A stretch of DNA of 64,000 nt from Pseudomonas fulva 12-X (GTDB taxonomy: Bacteria > Pseudomonadota > Gammaproteobacteria > Pseudomonadales > Pseudomonadaceae): contig NC_015556.1 in the NCBI RefSeq assembly GCF_000213805.1, positions 4,417,001 through 4,481,000 of the forward strand. The letters run 5' to 3'. The position numbers and the translations under genes were made by a program. The notes beneath the pieces were generated by a model. That model did no database searches and was not told where the DNA came from. It saw nothing but the letters and a program-made list of their open reading frames with translations. Of the stretch, positions 31,383 to 42,702 are shown piece by piece. The number at the start of each line of letters is the position of its first letter. Positions within the stretch are counted from its first letter, which is position 1.

Positions 31383-32111
31383 ATGACCGACACCACGCAA
31401 ACGCCCGCCCCGTCGCACAAACCCCGCCCGTTCATCGACCTTTTGATCAGCATCGTGATCCCCTCGCTGATTCTCATGAAGCTCAGCGGCGAAGCCCGCC
31501 TGGGCCCGGATGGCGCGCTGGTGCTGGCCCTGGCCTTCCCGCTGGGCTGGGGCGCGTTCGAGCTGATCAAGTACCGCAAATTCAACTTCGTCGCCCTGCT
31601 CGGCCTGGTCAGCGTGATCCTTACCGGCGGCATCGGCCTGCTGCATCTGGACAACCAGTGGCTGGCGATCAAGGAGGCGGCGATTCCCGGGCTGATCGGC
31701 ATCGCCGTGCTGGTTTCCACGCGCACCCGCTACCCGCTGATCCGCACGTTGCTGTTCAACAAAACGGTGCTCAACGTCGACAAGATCCATGAGCGCCTGG
31801 AACAGGGCGGCCACACGCCGCGCTTCGAAGCGCGGCTGATGCGTGCTACCTACCTGCTCAGCGGCACCTTCTTCTTTTCCTCGGTGATGAACTACGTGCT
31901 GGCCAAATGGATCGTCACCAGCCCGGCCGGCAGCGAAGCGTTCAACGACGAGCTGGGCCGCATGACCCTGCTCAGCTACCCGATGATCGCCATTCCGTCG
32001 ATGATCATGCTGATGGCCATCTTCTATTACCTGTGGCGCACCATCCATGACCTCACCGGCCTCAAGCTGGAAGAGATCATGGCCAACAGCGAAACCGACA
32101 AGCAGTCCTGA
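31383..32111 (+). CDS. VC0807 family inner-membrane protein
   Basis: A 242-residue integral membrane protein with about six hydrophobic segments, for example LLISIVIPSLILMKL and ALLGLVSVILTGGIGLLHL. I recognise it as the VC0807 family, whose function is not known; distant relatives include intracellular septation protein A-like proteins. ATG 31383 directly precedes TDTTQTPAPSHKPRPF; the in-frame start 31263 lies upstream in what looks like non-coding sequence. It heads a run of three membrane-protein genes on the plus strand (yqaA-like 12 bp downstream). Confidence 0.8.
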   Translation: MTDTTQTPAPSHKPRPFIDLLISIVIPSLILMKLSGEARLGPDGALVLALAFPLGWGAFELIKYRKFNFVALLGLVSVILTGGIGLLHLDNQWLAIKEAAIPGLIGIAVLVSTRTRYPLIRTLLFNKTVLNVDKIHERLEQGGHTPRFEARLMRATYLLSGTFFFSSVMNYVLAKWIVTSPAGSEAFNDELGRMTLLSYPMIAIPSMIMLMAIFYYLWRTIHDLTGLKLEEIMANSETDKQS

Positions 32112-32123
32112 CAGCCAAGTGTC

Positions 32124-32564
32124 TTGTCAGACCTATACGCCTACCTGGGACTGTTCAGCGCCGCTTTCGGCGCTGCGACGCTCTTGCCGCTGCAGTCCGA
32201 GGCGCTGCTCGTCGGCCTGCTGCTCGGCAGTGCGCAGCCGGCCTGGGCTCTGGTGCTGGTGGCCAGCCTGGGCAACGTGCTGGGCTCGCTGGTGAACTGG
32301 TGGCTGGGGCTTTATCTGGAGCGCTTTCGCGACCGCCGCTGGTTTCCGGTCAGCGAAAATCGTCTCGCGCAGGCGCAGCATTGGTACGGCCGTTACGGGC
32401 GCTGGTCGCTGCTGCTGAGCTGGCTGCCGGTGATTGGCGACCCGCTGACCCTGGTCGCCGGCATCATGCGCGAGCCGTTGTGGCGCTTCACGCTGATCGT
32501 CGCCTTCGCGAAAACCCTGCGTTATGCCGTGCTGGCCGCGGCCACGCTGGGTTTGAGCCTGTAA
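32124..32564 (+). CDS. yqaA: YqaA family membrane protein (DedA/VTT-like)
   Basis: A 146-residue membrane protein of the YqaA group of the DedA/VTT (SNARE-associated) superfamily, whose larger members act as undecaprenyl-phosphate or lipid flippases. Seen are FGAATLLPLQSEALLVGLLL, NVLGSLVNWWLGLYL and SWLPVIGDPLTLVAGIMR, the last with the conserved proline and glycine of the re-entrant loop. No ATG is available: the gene starts with TTG 32124, 12 bp after the preceding stop, so it probably depends on translational coupling. Confidence 0.85.
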   Translation: MSDLYAYLGLFSAAFGAATLLPLQSEALLVGLLLGSAQPAWALVLVASLGNVLGSLVNWWLGLYLERFRDRRWFPVSENRLAQAQHWYGRYGRWSLLLSWLPVIGDPLTLVAGIMREPLWRFTLIVAFAKTLRYAVLAAATLGLSL

Positions 32565-32774
32565 AAAGACACACTCGGTAACGGCCTGCAAACCGGTGCC
32601 AGTTGAGCAAGCGGCCCGCCTCCGGGATACTGCGCACCCTGTACACCCACATCCCGCCGGGACATACCCCGGGAAAGGGCCTGAACGATGGGTACGACAG
32701 CTCATCGAATGCAGAGTCGACTGTCCGCAAAGACGTGAAACAGGGGATCGCCGTTGCAAGGTACCAAGCCCACG
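32565..32774 (+). other. 210-bp leader before the ybhN-like gene
   Basis: No recognised gene is present. It contains a CGATG/CATCG hairpin (32686-32707) and a GTC-CGCAAA-GAC hairpin (around 32723-32734). An open frame of 61 codons (32603-32788, TTG start) overlaps the following gene. Neither a known riboswitch nor a known small protein could be matched. Confidence 0.35.
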
Positions 32775-33728
32775 ATGAAACGCAGTGACCTGATCTGGAC
32801 GCTGATCGGGTTGTGCGCCGTGGTCGCGTCCTGCTTCCTGCTCTACCGCGAAGTGCGCAATATTTCCCTCGACGAGATCGCCGGCAGCCTCAAGGCCATC
32901 CCGCACCTGAACTGGATTCTCGCCGCCATCGCCACCCTCGGCGCCTACTCGGCACTGGCCTGGTACGACCGCATCGCCGTCGCCCATCTGGGCAAGAAGA
33001 TCTCCTGGCGCTTCATCACCCTGTGCTCCTTCACCACCTACGCCCTGGCCCACAATATCGGCGCCTCGGTGTTCTCCGGCGCCGTGGTGCGTTATCGCGC
33101 CTACCGCACCAAGGGCCTGACGCCCCATGAAATCGGCATCCTGATCGTCTTCTGCTCCTTCACCTTCGCCCTCGGCACGCTGTTGGCCAGCGGCTGCGTG
33201 CTGGTGCTGCAGCCCGACCTGATCCACCGAGTGCTGAACGTCACGCCACTGGTTTCGGTGGCCATCGGCGGCCTGCTGTTGTTGCTGGTCGCCCTCTACG
33301 TGCTGGGTTCCTGGCTGCAGTTCAAACCCTGGAAGTTCGGCAAGCTGCATGTCGAATACCCACGCCTGCGCATCGTTGGCCGCCAATTGCTGGCCGGCCC
33401 CCTGGAGCTGGCCTGCGCTGCGGCGATCATCTACTTCGCCCTGCCCGAAGCCTACAACCCGGGCTACATGGTGGTGCTCGGTGTATTCCTGGCCTCCTTC
33501 TCCCTAGCCCTGCTGTCCCACGCGCCAGGCGGCCTGGGCGTGCTGGAAGTGAGTTTCCTGGCAGCCCTTCCGGAGATTCCGGCGCCGGACGTGCTGGCCG
33601 CGCTGATCGTGTTCCGCGGCTTCTACCTGTTGCTGCCGTTCGCCCTTTCGCTGCTCGTGGTGCTCGGCTTCGAGTGGGGCCAATGGCGCGAGCGCCGCGG
33701 CGAAGTGCAAAATCCTCCGCTACCCTGA
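32775..33728 (+). CDS. ybhN: YbhN/UPF0104 family membrane protein (LPG synthase-like TM domain)
   Basis: A 317-residue polytopic membrane protein of the lysylphosphatidylglycerol synthetase transmembrane-region family (UPF0104), without the soluble aminoacyl transferase part. About eight helices are visible. Typical segments are FTTYALAHNIGASVFSGAVV, RYRAYRTKGLT and LSHAPGGLGVLEVSFL. I chose ATG 32775 (AAGG about 13 bases upstream); an in-frame TTG at 32754 is the alternative. YbhN-type proteins are linked to cardiolipin or lipid handling in enterobacteria; here the function is inferred only from family. Confidence 0.87.
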   Translation: MKRSDLIWTLIGLCAVVASCFLLYREVRNISLDEIAGSLKAIPHLNWILAAIATLGAYSALAWYDRIAVAHLGKKISWRFITLCSFTTYALAHNIGASVFSGAVVRYRAYRTKGLTPHEIGILIVFCSFTFALGTLLASGCVLVLQPDLIHRVLNVTPLVSVAIGGLLLLLVALYVLGSWLQFKPWKFGKLHVEYPRLRIVGRQLLAGPLELACAAAIIYFALPEAYNPGYMVVLGVFLASFSLALLSHAPGGLGVLEVSFLAALPEIPAPDVLAALIVFRGFYLLLPFALSLLVVLGFEWGQWRERRGEVQNPPLP

Positions 33729-33795
33729 CGAAGCGGCAGCACTGCCCGATCATTTCGCCTAGAATGCGCGGCCGTTTTTTCAGGAGCCGCGCGAC

Positions 33796-35061
33796 ATGCC
33801 TCTTTCCACACCTGCCCGCGCCTGCGGTATCGACTTCGGCACCTCCAACTCCACCGTCGGCTGGCTGCGCCCGGGCGGCGAGACGCTGATCCCGCTGGAA
33901 GACGGCAAGATCACCCTGCCCTCCGTAGTGTTCTTCAACCTCGAGGAACGCCGCCCGGTCTACGGCCGCCAGGCCCTGCACGAATACCTGGAAGGCTATG
34001 AGGGCCGCCTGATGCGCTCGCTCAAGAGCCTGCTGGGCTCCAAACTGCTGAAGAGCGAAACCGCGGTGATGGGCAGCGCCCTGCCGTTCAAGGATCTGCT
34101 CGGCTTCTTTATCGGCGAGCTGAAGAAACGCGCCGAAGCGGTCGCCGAGCGGCCATTCGAGGCGGTGGTGCTGGGCCGCCCGGTGTTCTTCGTCGATGAC
34201 GACCCGGCCGCCGATCAGGAAGCCGAAAACACTCTGATCGCCGTGGCGCAGAAGCTCGGTTTCAAGGACGTGTCCTTCCAGTACGAGCCGATCGCCGCGG
34301 CCTTCGACTATGAGTCCAGCATCGAGCGCGAAGAGCTGGTGCTGATCGTCGACATCGGCGGCGGTACTTCGGACTTCTCCCTGGTGCGCCTGGCACCGGA
34401 GCGCCGCCAGCTGGCCGAACGCCAGGGCGATATCCTGGCCACCGGCGGCGTGCATATCGGCGGCACCGACTTCGACAAACAGCTGTCGCTGGCCGGCGTG
34501 ATGCCGCTGTTCGGCTATGGCAGCCGGATGAAGAGCGACGCACTGATGCCCACCAGCTTTCACCTCAACCTGGCGACCTGGCACACCATCAACATCGTCT
34601 ACTCGGCCGCCTCGCAGCGGGCGCTGCAGAACATGCGCTACGACATCGTCGACCCGACCGGCATCGACCGCCTGTTCAAGCTGATCGAGCAACGCGCCGG
34701 CCACTGGCTGGCGATGCAGATCGAAGACAGCAAGATCGCCCTGACCGAGCACCAGCAGCACCCCATCGACCTGCAGCGCATCGAAGACGGCCTGAGCGCC
34801 GAGCTGACCCGCGGGCTGTTCGAGGACAGCATCTCGGCGCTGCTCGAACGCATCCGCAGCAGCGTGGCCACGCTGCTCAGCGACGCTGGCGTGGGCCTGG
34901 ATCAGGTCGATACGGTGTTCTTCACCGGCGGCTCGAGCGGCGTACCGGCCCTGCGCCAGAGCGTGGCTGCGCTGCTGCCCAACGCCCGGCATGTGGAAGG
35001 CAATACCTTCGGCAGCATCGGCAGCGGCCTGGCCATCGAGGCGAAGAAGCGTTACGGCTGA
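33796..35061 (+). CDS. yegD: Hsp70 family chaperone-like protein, YegD-like
   Basis: A 421-residue actin/Hsp70-fold ATPase lacking the DnaK substrate-binding domain. Phosphate loops are intact: GIDFGTSNSTVGW near the N-terminus, DIGGGTSDFS (connect/phosphate 2) and FFTGGSSGVPAL (adenosine motif). The length and sequence match YegD. Substrate and partners are unknown. It stands 67 bp after ybhN and converges with ygiQ across a degenerate REP. Confidence 0.88.
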   Translation: MPLSTPARACGIDFGTSNSTVGWLRPGGETLIPLEDGKITLPSVVFFNLEERRPVYGRQALHEYLEGYEGRLMRSLKSLLGSKLLKSETAVMGSALPFKDLLGFFIGELKKRAEAVAERPFEAVVLGRPVFFVDDDPAADQEAENTLIAVAQKLGFKDVSFQYEPIAAAFDYESSIEREELVLIVDIGGGTSDFSLVRLAPERRQLAERQGDILATGGVHIGGTDFDKQLSLAGVMPLFGYGSRMKSDALMPTSFHLNLATWHTINIVYSAASQRALQNMRYDIVDPTGIDRLFKLIEQRAGHWLAMQIEDSKIALTEHQQHPIDLQRIEDGLSAELTRGLFEDSISALLERIRSSVATLLSDAGVGLDQVDTVFFTGGSSGVPALRQSVAALLPNARHVEGNTFGSIGSGLAIEAKKRYG

Positions 35062-35082
35062 CAACCGGAAAGGTGCAGCGAT

Positions 35083-35155
35083 AAATGTGTGGGGGCACGC
35101 CATGCGCGCGAAATAGCGGGCTTGGACTCGGTGTCCATGCCCGCCCCCGCAGAAT
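35083..35155. repeat. Degenerate REP pair between yegD and ygiQ
   Basis: TGTGGGGGCACGCCATG near 35088 and CCATGCCCGCCCCCGCA near 35135 form an imperfect inverted pair. It lies between two convergent genes and may act as a bidirectional transcript end. Confidence 0.55.
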
Positions 35156-35170
35156 GACTGACTACCGACT

Positions 35171-37474
<2,304 letters not shown>

Positions 37475-37671
37475 GGCGGTAACCGTTTTTGATCAGGAAT
37501 TTCACGGGGCGCGGAATATAGCACAAATTTTAACCAAACCCGACTGCTGCGCTAGGTTGTACCGGACATCCGATAGCAGGCAATCCGCTTCGCTTTGGTC
37601 ATCTAAAAGCACAACTTTGGGTGTACGCTTAGGCTTACAAAACAATGCCTGCCTGCCCCCAGGAGCCCCGC

Positions 37672-39525
37672 GTGCAGCGCCTAGTCAAATTCCTGTCGCA
37701 GATTCTGATCCTGGCCTTTTTGAGCCCTGCCGCCCACGCCGGCAGTATCATGCTGACACCGGCCAGCAGCGGGCAGAGCCTTAACGATCAGGTCGAGCTG
37801 CTCGAAGACAAAGGCGCAAAGCTGGGCATCGCCGACATGAGCGACCCCGCTGTGCAGCAGCGCTTCACGCCGGCTCACGGCAAGGCCAGTGTTGGCCAGA
37901 GCGCCAATCCTTGGTGGATCAAGGTCACCCTGAGCGCCACAGCGGATGCGCCAAAGCAATGGTGGCTGGAAATCGCCTCGGTGACCCTGCTCGACCTGCA
38001 GCTCTATCTGCCCGATGGCCAGGGCGGCTGGCAAATGCGTCAATCCGGCGAACGGGTCAGTTTCGCCGAAGGCCGCGATTATCCACATCGCCGTATGCTG
38101 CTGCGCCTGCCGGAACTGAGCGAACAGCCGCTCACCTTATACCTGCGCACCCATGATCCGGCCGGTAACTCCTTCCCGCTGAAAGTGTGGCAACTGGACG
38201 ATCTGAAGAGCCAGATAAGCGGTGAAAATCTGCTATTGGGTCTGATTTACGGCGTGATCACCGCCCTGCTGCTCTACAACCTGTTCATCTTTCTGGCGCT
38301 GCGCGACAGCGCCTACTTCTGGTATGTGGTGACCACCACCGGCGCCCTGCTGATGATCCTTAGCATGACCGGTCACGGCTTTCAGTACCTGTGGCCAGGC
38401 TCGGCGGTGCCCTTCTGGCTGGATCGCATCAGCATTCCAGCGCTCTGGGGCTTTGGCGCCTGCCGCTTCACTCAGAAGTTGCTGCAGACGCGTCGCTACG
38501 TACCCTGGGCTCACCACCTGTTAAACGTCAGCTTAGGCCTCTATCTGGTAGCAGTGACGGCTGATGCCTTCGGCTTGCGCGCAGTTGGCGCCTGGATATT
38601 CGTACTGCTGGCGATCGTTACGATTCCTACCGCCCTTTGGGCTTCGTTAAAGCGCTGGAGGCAAGGCTACTTCCCGGCCTGCCTGTACTTCTGTGGCTAT
38701 GGCACGATCCTGGCCAGCGTCAACCTGTTATTGCTGCGCGCCATGGGTATCATCCAACCTGCTCCCTGGAGCAGCTACGTGTTCCCGGTCGCCGTTGCGC
38801 TGGAGTCCATTCTGTTTTCGTTCGCTCTCGCCTACCGCATTCAGCTGCTGAAGAACGAGCGAGCCGAAGCATTGCTGCGGGCCGACGAAGAGAAAGGCGC
38901 GCGACTAGCGCAGGTGCAGGCCAGCGCCGATGAGCTGCAACTGGCCGTCGACCGGCGCACCGCCGAACTTAAAAACGCCAACCTGCTGCTGTCCCAGCAG
39001 GAACTGGAATTGCGCCACGCAGCCTTCCACGATCCCCTGACCGACCTGCCCAACCGCCGCTACCTGATCGAACAGTGCGAGAGCGCCTTGCGTGGCGCGC
39101 GGCAGAGCGATGAAAACCTCGCGCTGCTGCTGATTGATCTGGATCACTTCAAACCGATCAACGACCGACATGGCCACGATGCCGGCGACCTGCTGCTGCA
39201 GCACATCGCTCGCAGGCTGCGCGAGCAGGTGCGCGGCAGCGATACGGTGGCTCGCCTGGGGGGCGATGAATTCGCGGTATTGATCGGTGGGGCCGACGCC
39301 CAGCATTACGCCGAAGATGTCGCCAAGCGGCTGCTCGCCGAACTGCCTCGGCCAGTGGACTATGCCGGCCACTCGCTGACTGTCAGCATCAGTATCGGTG
39401 CGGCGCTCTACCCGCAGCACGCCGAGCACTTCGCCGAGCTTTACAAGGCCGCCGACCAGGCGCTCTACCAGGCCAAGTCAGCCGGCCGCTCGGGCTACGC
39501 AGCGTTCGAGCCGAGCGCGGTCTGA
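37672..39525 (+). CDS. nicD: 7TM-DISM diguanylate cyclase, NicD-like
   Basis: Inner-membrane diguanylate cyclase of 617 residues. GTG 37672 is taken as start because AGGAG lies 6 bases upstream and a signal peptide follows at once (LVKFLSQILILAFLSPAAHA); an in-frame ATG at 37645 is the alternative. A periplasmic 7TMR-DISMED2 domain (about 25-170), seven membrane helices (about 180-385), a coiled coil and a GGDEF domain follow. The active site is intact (GGDEF at 530-534), and an RxxD inhibitory site (R521-D524) is at the correct spacing. The position matches P. aeruginosa PA4929 (NicD), which acts in nutrient-induced biofilm dispersion; that role here is inferred. Confidence 0.85.
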   Translation: MQRLVKFLSQILILAFLSPAAHAGSIMLTPASSGQSLNDQVELLEDKGAKLGIADMSDPAVQQRFTPAHGKASVGQSANPWWIKVTLSATADAPKQWWLEIASVTLLDLQLYLPDGQGGWQMRQSGERVSFAEGRDYPHRRMLLRLPELSEQPLTLYLRTHDPAGNSFPLKVWQLDDLKSQISGENLLLGLIYGVITALLLYNLFIFLALRDSAYFWYVVTTTGALLMILSMTGHGFQYLWPGSAVPFWLDRISIPALWGFGACRFTQKLLQTRRYVPWAHHLLNVSLGLYLVAVTADAFGLRAVGAWIFVLLAIVTIPTALWASLKRWRQGYFPACLYFCGYGTILASVNLLLLRAMGIIQPAPWSSYVFPVAVALESILFSFALAYRIQLLKNERAEALLRADEEKGARLAQVQASADELQLAVDRRTAELKNANLLLSQQELELRHAAFHDPLTDLPNRRYLIEQCESALRGARQSDENLALLLIDLDHFKPINDRHGHDAGDLLLQHIARRLREQVRGSDTVARLGGDEFAVLIGGADAQHYAEDVAKRLLAELPRPVDYAGHSLTVSISIGAALYPQHAEHFAELYKAADQALYQAKSAGRSGYAAFEPSAV

Positions 39526-39529
39526 ACCG

Positions 39530-40924
39530 TCACTCGTCCTCGAACTGGTAGCTGCCAGGCGCCAGGTTCTCGAAGCGCGAGTATTTACCGAGGAAGGCTA
39601 GGCGCGCGGTGCCCAGCGGGCCGTTACGCTGCTTGCCGATGATGATCTCGGCCACGCCCTTGTACTCGGTCTCCGGGTGGTAAACCTCGTCGCGGTAGAC
39701 GAACAGAATAATGTCGGCGTCCTGCTCGATCGCTCCGGATTCACGCAAGTCGGAGTTGATCGGGCGCTTGTTGGGGCGCTGCTCCAGGCCGCGGTTGAGC
39801 TGCGACAGGGCGATGACCGGGCAGTTGAATTCCTTGGCCAGCGCCTTGAGCGAGCGCGAGATTTCGGAAATCTCGTTGACCCGGCTGTCGCCGCTGGAGC
39901 CAGGAATCTGCATCAGCTGCAGGTAGTCGACCATGATCAGACCGATCTCGCCGTGCTCGCGAGCCAGGCGTCGAGTGCGCGCACGCATCTCGCTCGGCGA
40001 GATACCGGCGGTGTCATCGATGAACAGCTTGCGGTCGTTGAGCAGGTTGACCGCCGAGGTCAGCCGCGGCCAGTCGTCATCGTCCAGGCGGCCAGCACGC
40101 ACCTTGGTCTGGTCGATGCGACCAAGGGACGCCAGCATACGAATCACGATGGATTCGGACGGCATCTCCAGGGAATACACCAGGATCGACTTGTCACTGC
40201 GCATCAGCGCGTTTTCCACCAGGTTCATGGCGAAGGTGGTCTTACCCATCGACGGACGACCGGCGACGATGATCATGTCGGCCGGCTGCAGGCCACTGGT
40301 CAGGTTGTCCAGGTCGGTAAAGCCGGTGGACAGGCCGGTGATTGCGTCGCCGTTGTTGAACAACTCATCGATGCGGTCGATGGCCTTGACCAAAATGTCG
40401 TTGATACCGACCGGGCCACCGGTCTTGGGCCGCGCCTCGGCGATCTGGAAGATCAGCCGCTCGGCCTCATCGAGGATTTCCTCGCCGGTACGGCCTTCGG
40501 GCGCATAAGCGCTATCGGCGATCTCGTTGCTGATACCGATCAGTTTGCGCAGGGTGGCGCGCTCGCGAATGATCCCGGCATAGGCCTTGATGTTGGCCAC
40601 CGATGGCGTGTTCTTGGCCAGCTCGCCGAGATACGCGAGACCGCCGACCTGGGACAGTTGCCCTTCCTTGTCCAATTGCTCGGATAGGGTGACCACGTCG
40701 AACGGCTGGTTGCGTTCGGCGAGCTTGAAGATGGCGCGGAAGACCAGGCGATGGTCATGGCGATAGAAGTCGCCATCGGACACCTGATCCAGCACGCGCT
40801 CCCAGGCGTTGTTGTCGAGCATCAAACCACCGAGCACCGCCTGCTCGGCCTCGATCGAGTGCGGCGGCACTTTCAGGGCAGCGGTTTGCAGGTCGTACTG
40901 TTCAGTGATGCTGATGTCGTTCAT
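39530..40924 (-). CDS. dnaB: Replicative DNA helicase DnaB
   Basis: Hexameric 5'-3' helicase of the replication fork, 464 residues. The N-terminal DnaG-interacting domain includes PHSIEAEQAVLGGLMLDN; the RecA-like domain has Walker A GRPSMGKTT near residue 230, Walker B LIMVDYLQLM and the FLGKYSRFENLAPGS tail. The start at 40924 gives the usual MNDISITEQ beginning; an in-frame upstream codon at 40966 lies inside the terminator of rplI. The gene follows rplI on the same strand after a terminator hairpin. alr, next to dnaB in P. aeruginosa, is absent here. Confidence 0.96.
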   Translation of the reverse strand: MNDISITEQYDLQTAALKVPPHSIEAEQAVLGGLMLDNNAWERVLDQVSDGDFYRHDHRLVFRAIFKLAERNQPFDVVTLSEQLDKEGQLSQVGGLAYLGELAKNTPSVANIKAYAGIIRERATLRKLIGISNEIADSAYAPEGRTGEEILDEAERLIFQIAEARPKTGGPVGINDILVKAIDRIDELFNNGDAITGLSTGFTDLDNLTSGLQPADMIIVAGRPSMGKTTFAMNLVENALMRSDKSILVYSLEMPSESIVIRMLASLGRIDQTKVRAGRLDDDDWPRLTSAVNLLNDRKLFIDDTAGISPSEMRARTRRLAREHGEIGLIMVDYLQLMQIPGSSGDSRVNEISEISRSLKALAKEFNCPVIALSQLNRGLEQRPNKRPINSDLRESGAIEQDADIILFVYRDEVYHPETEYKGVAEIIIGKQRNGPLGTARLAFLGKYSRFENLAPGSYQFEDE

Positions 40925-40949
40925 GGGCGCCTGGAAAGAATGCTTGCGG

Positions 40950-40992
40950 TGAAAAACAAAGGGCACGGTACCGCTTTCGCAATACCGTGCCC
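40950..40992 (-). terminator. Terminator of the rpsF-rpsR-rplI operon
   Basis: On the minus strand GGGCACGGTA pairs with TACCGTGCCC (40961-40992 region), followed by TTTGTTTTT. It lies between rplI and dnaB. Confidence 0.85.
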
Positions 40993-41045
40993 GATGTTAG
41001 CGGGAAGGCACCTGAGTGCAAGCCCGCTAAGCAGTTCGCTGAGAC

Positions 41046-41492
41046 TTAGGCAGCGACTACGACAACCTTGACGGTTGCTTCGACATCGCTGTGCAGGTGC
41101 ACGGCTACGTCGTATTCGCCAACCTGGCGAATGGTGCCGTTCGGCAGACGAACTTCGGCTTTGGCCACTTCAACGCCGGAGGCGGTCAGGGCGTCAGCGA
41201 TGTCGTGGGTGCCGATGGAACCGAACAGCTTGCCTTCATCGCCAGCGGTGGCGGTGATGGTGACTTCCAGCTCAGCCAGCTGAGCAGCGCGAGCTTCGGC
41301 GGAAGCTTTCTTCTCGGCAGCGGCTTTTTCCAGCTCGGCGCGACGTGCTTCGAAAGCAGCGACGTTGGCTTCGGTGGCAGCGGTAGCTTTGCCTTGCGGC
41401 AGCAGGAAGTTACGGCCGTAACCGGCTTTAACGTTCACTTTATCGCCCAGGTTGCCCAGGTTGGCGATTTTTTCCAGCAGGATGACTTCCAT
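41046..41492 (-). CDS. rplI: 50S ribosomal protein L9
   Basis: Large-subunit protein bL9, 148 residues. The N-terminal domain [20 protein letters not shown] with the [13 protein letters not shown] signature precedes the long central helix rich in Ala/Glu/Lys and the C-terminal rRNA-binding domain ([16 protein letters not shown]). It is the last gene of the rpsF-rpsR-DUF2232-rplI operon, 21 bp after the membrane-protein gene, and is followed by a strong terminator. No anomalies. Confidence 0.97.
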   Translation of the reverse strand: MEVILLEKIANLGNLGDKVNVKAGYGRNFLLPQGKATAATEANVAAFEARRAELEKAAAEKKASAEARAAQLAELEVTITATAGDEGKLFGSIGTHDIADALTASGVEVAKAEVRLPNGTIRQVGEYDVAVHLHSDVEATVKVVVVAA

Positions 41493-41513
41493 TTGGGTGT
41501 TACCTCTTAACTT

Positions 41514-42407
41514 TTAACCTTCACCGTTGGCGGGACCCGAACCGGGCTTGTCCGCCAGACGACCACGAAAATCAAACAGACTGTCGACGATGGCTAACAC
41601 CACCAGCAAGGGATAGATCAGCTGCATGAACAGCAGCAGCGTGATGTACAGCCCGACCAGCCAGAACTTCGACAGTCGGCCCTTGGCCACCAGCCCGTGC
41701 AACAGGGCGATGGCTGCGAACACCAGCGGAACACTGCACAACGGTGTAAGCATGGCCATCTCGACACCCAGATTGGGCCCGAGCAGCATGCCGACCAGCA
41801 GCAACATCGCCAGCATCGGCGGAAATCTCAGCTCACGGAACTCGGAGCCGAAACCTCCAGGGTTGTACAACGCCGCCTGCCAGAAACGCCCAAGCATCAG
41901 GCTCAGCAAGCTGACCACCTGCAGCAACGCTGCCAGCAATCCGGTCAGGATGGGTGCAATGAGACTCTGAAGACGCGCCTGATCGTCCACCGACATCTGT
42001 TGGTGAACCCCATCGAGCATCTGCGGCAGGAGCTTGGTCAGCTCCTGCGCCATGGCTTCGATGGGCTCGCGGAACGTCGCCCCCAATACCAGTCCATACA
42101 CCAGGCCCAGCGCGATGCTGAACAACAGCACCCGCCTCCAGGACGGATTGGCGCGCAATACACACGCCAGCCCCAACGCGCCCAGCAACACCAGCAAGGT
42201 GCGCGGTTCGCCGAAGTACCACCAGCCAATGGCCGGCAGCAACGCCCAGGCGAGGATGCCGATGGCATCACTCAGACCACGCCGCAGAAGCACCAGGCTC
42301 CCCGCGGCGGCACTCAACCAGAACAGCAGCGGCAAAGCTGCAGATCCGACCACCACGAGGGTGGCCTGCATACGGCCGCGCATGATGAATTCTGCCAAGG
42401 CGCGCAT
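41514..42407 (-). CDS. DUF2232 family membrane protein
   Basis: A 297-residue polytopic membrane protein with about eight hydrophobic helices (for example TLVVVGSAALPLLFWLSAA and LLLVGMLLGPNLGVEMAML). It belongs to the DUF2232/YybS-like group, conserved in this operon position between rpsR and rplI in pseudomonads (PA4933). The function is unknown; remote similarity to ECF-type or YybS membrane proteins is the usual note. The C-terminus DKPGSGPANGEG is polar. It is probably cotranscribed with the ribosomal genes. Confidence 0.85.
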   Translation of the reverse strand: MRALAEFIMRGRMQATLVVVGSAALPLLFWLSAAAGSLVLLRRGLSDAIGILAWALLPAIGWWYFGEPRTLLVLLGALGLACVLRANPSWRRVLLFSIALGLVYGLVLGATFREPIEAMAQELTKLLPQMLDGVHQQMSVDDQARLQSLIAPILTGLLAALLQVVSLLSLMLGRFWQAALYNPGGFGSEFRELRFPPMLAMLLLVGMLLGPNLGVEMAMLTPLCSVPLVFAAIALLHGLVAKGRLSKFWLVGLYITLLLFMQLIYPLLVVLAIVDSLFDFRGRLADKPGSGPANGEG

Positions 42408-42443
42408 GCGATAAATCCCTTACTACTTGTCGAACGTCAGATC

Positions 42444-42674
42444 TTAACGGCCGTGGCTGTCGGTGTAGGGCAGCAGGGCCAGGAAGCGGGCGCGCTTGAT
42501 AGCGGTAGCCAGCTGACGCTGATAACGAGCCTTGGTACCGGTGATACGGCTAGGAACGATTTTGCCGGTTTCCGAGATGTAGGCTTTCAGGGTGTTGAGA
42601 TCCTTGAAATCGATCTCTTTCACGCCTTCAGCGGTGAAACGGCAGAATTTACGACGACGGAAGAAACGTGCCAT
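42444..42674 (-). CDS. rpsR: 30S ribosomal protein S18
   Basis: Small-subunit protein bS18, 76 residues, which binds S6 on the platform of the 30S subunit. The sequence [20 protein letters not shown] and the signature [20 protein letters not shown] are unmistakable. It follows rpsF by 28 bp, so the S6-S18 pair is coproduced. The cysteine in RKFCRF suggests the zinc-site form, though only one cysteine is present. Confidence 0.97.
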   Translation of the reverse strand: MARFFRRRKFCRFTAEGVKEIDFKDLNTLKAYISETGKIVPSRITGTKARYQRQLATAIKRARFLALLPYTDSHGR

Positions 42675-42702
42675 GGGATTGGCTCCTCAATAGATCCGGT
42701 GA

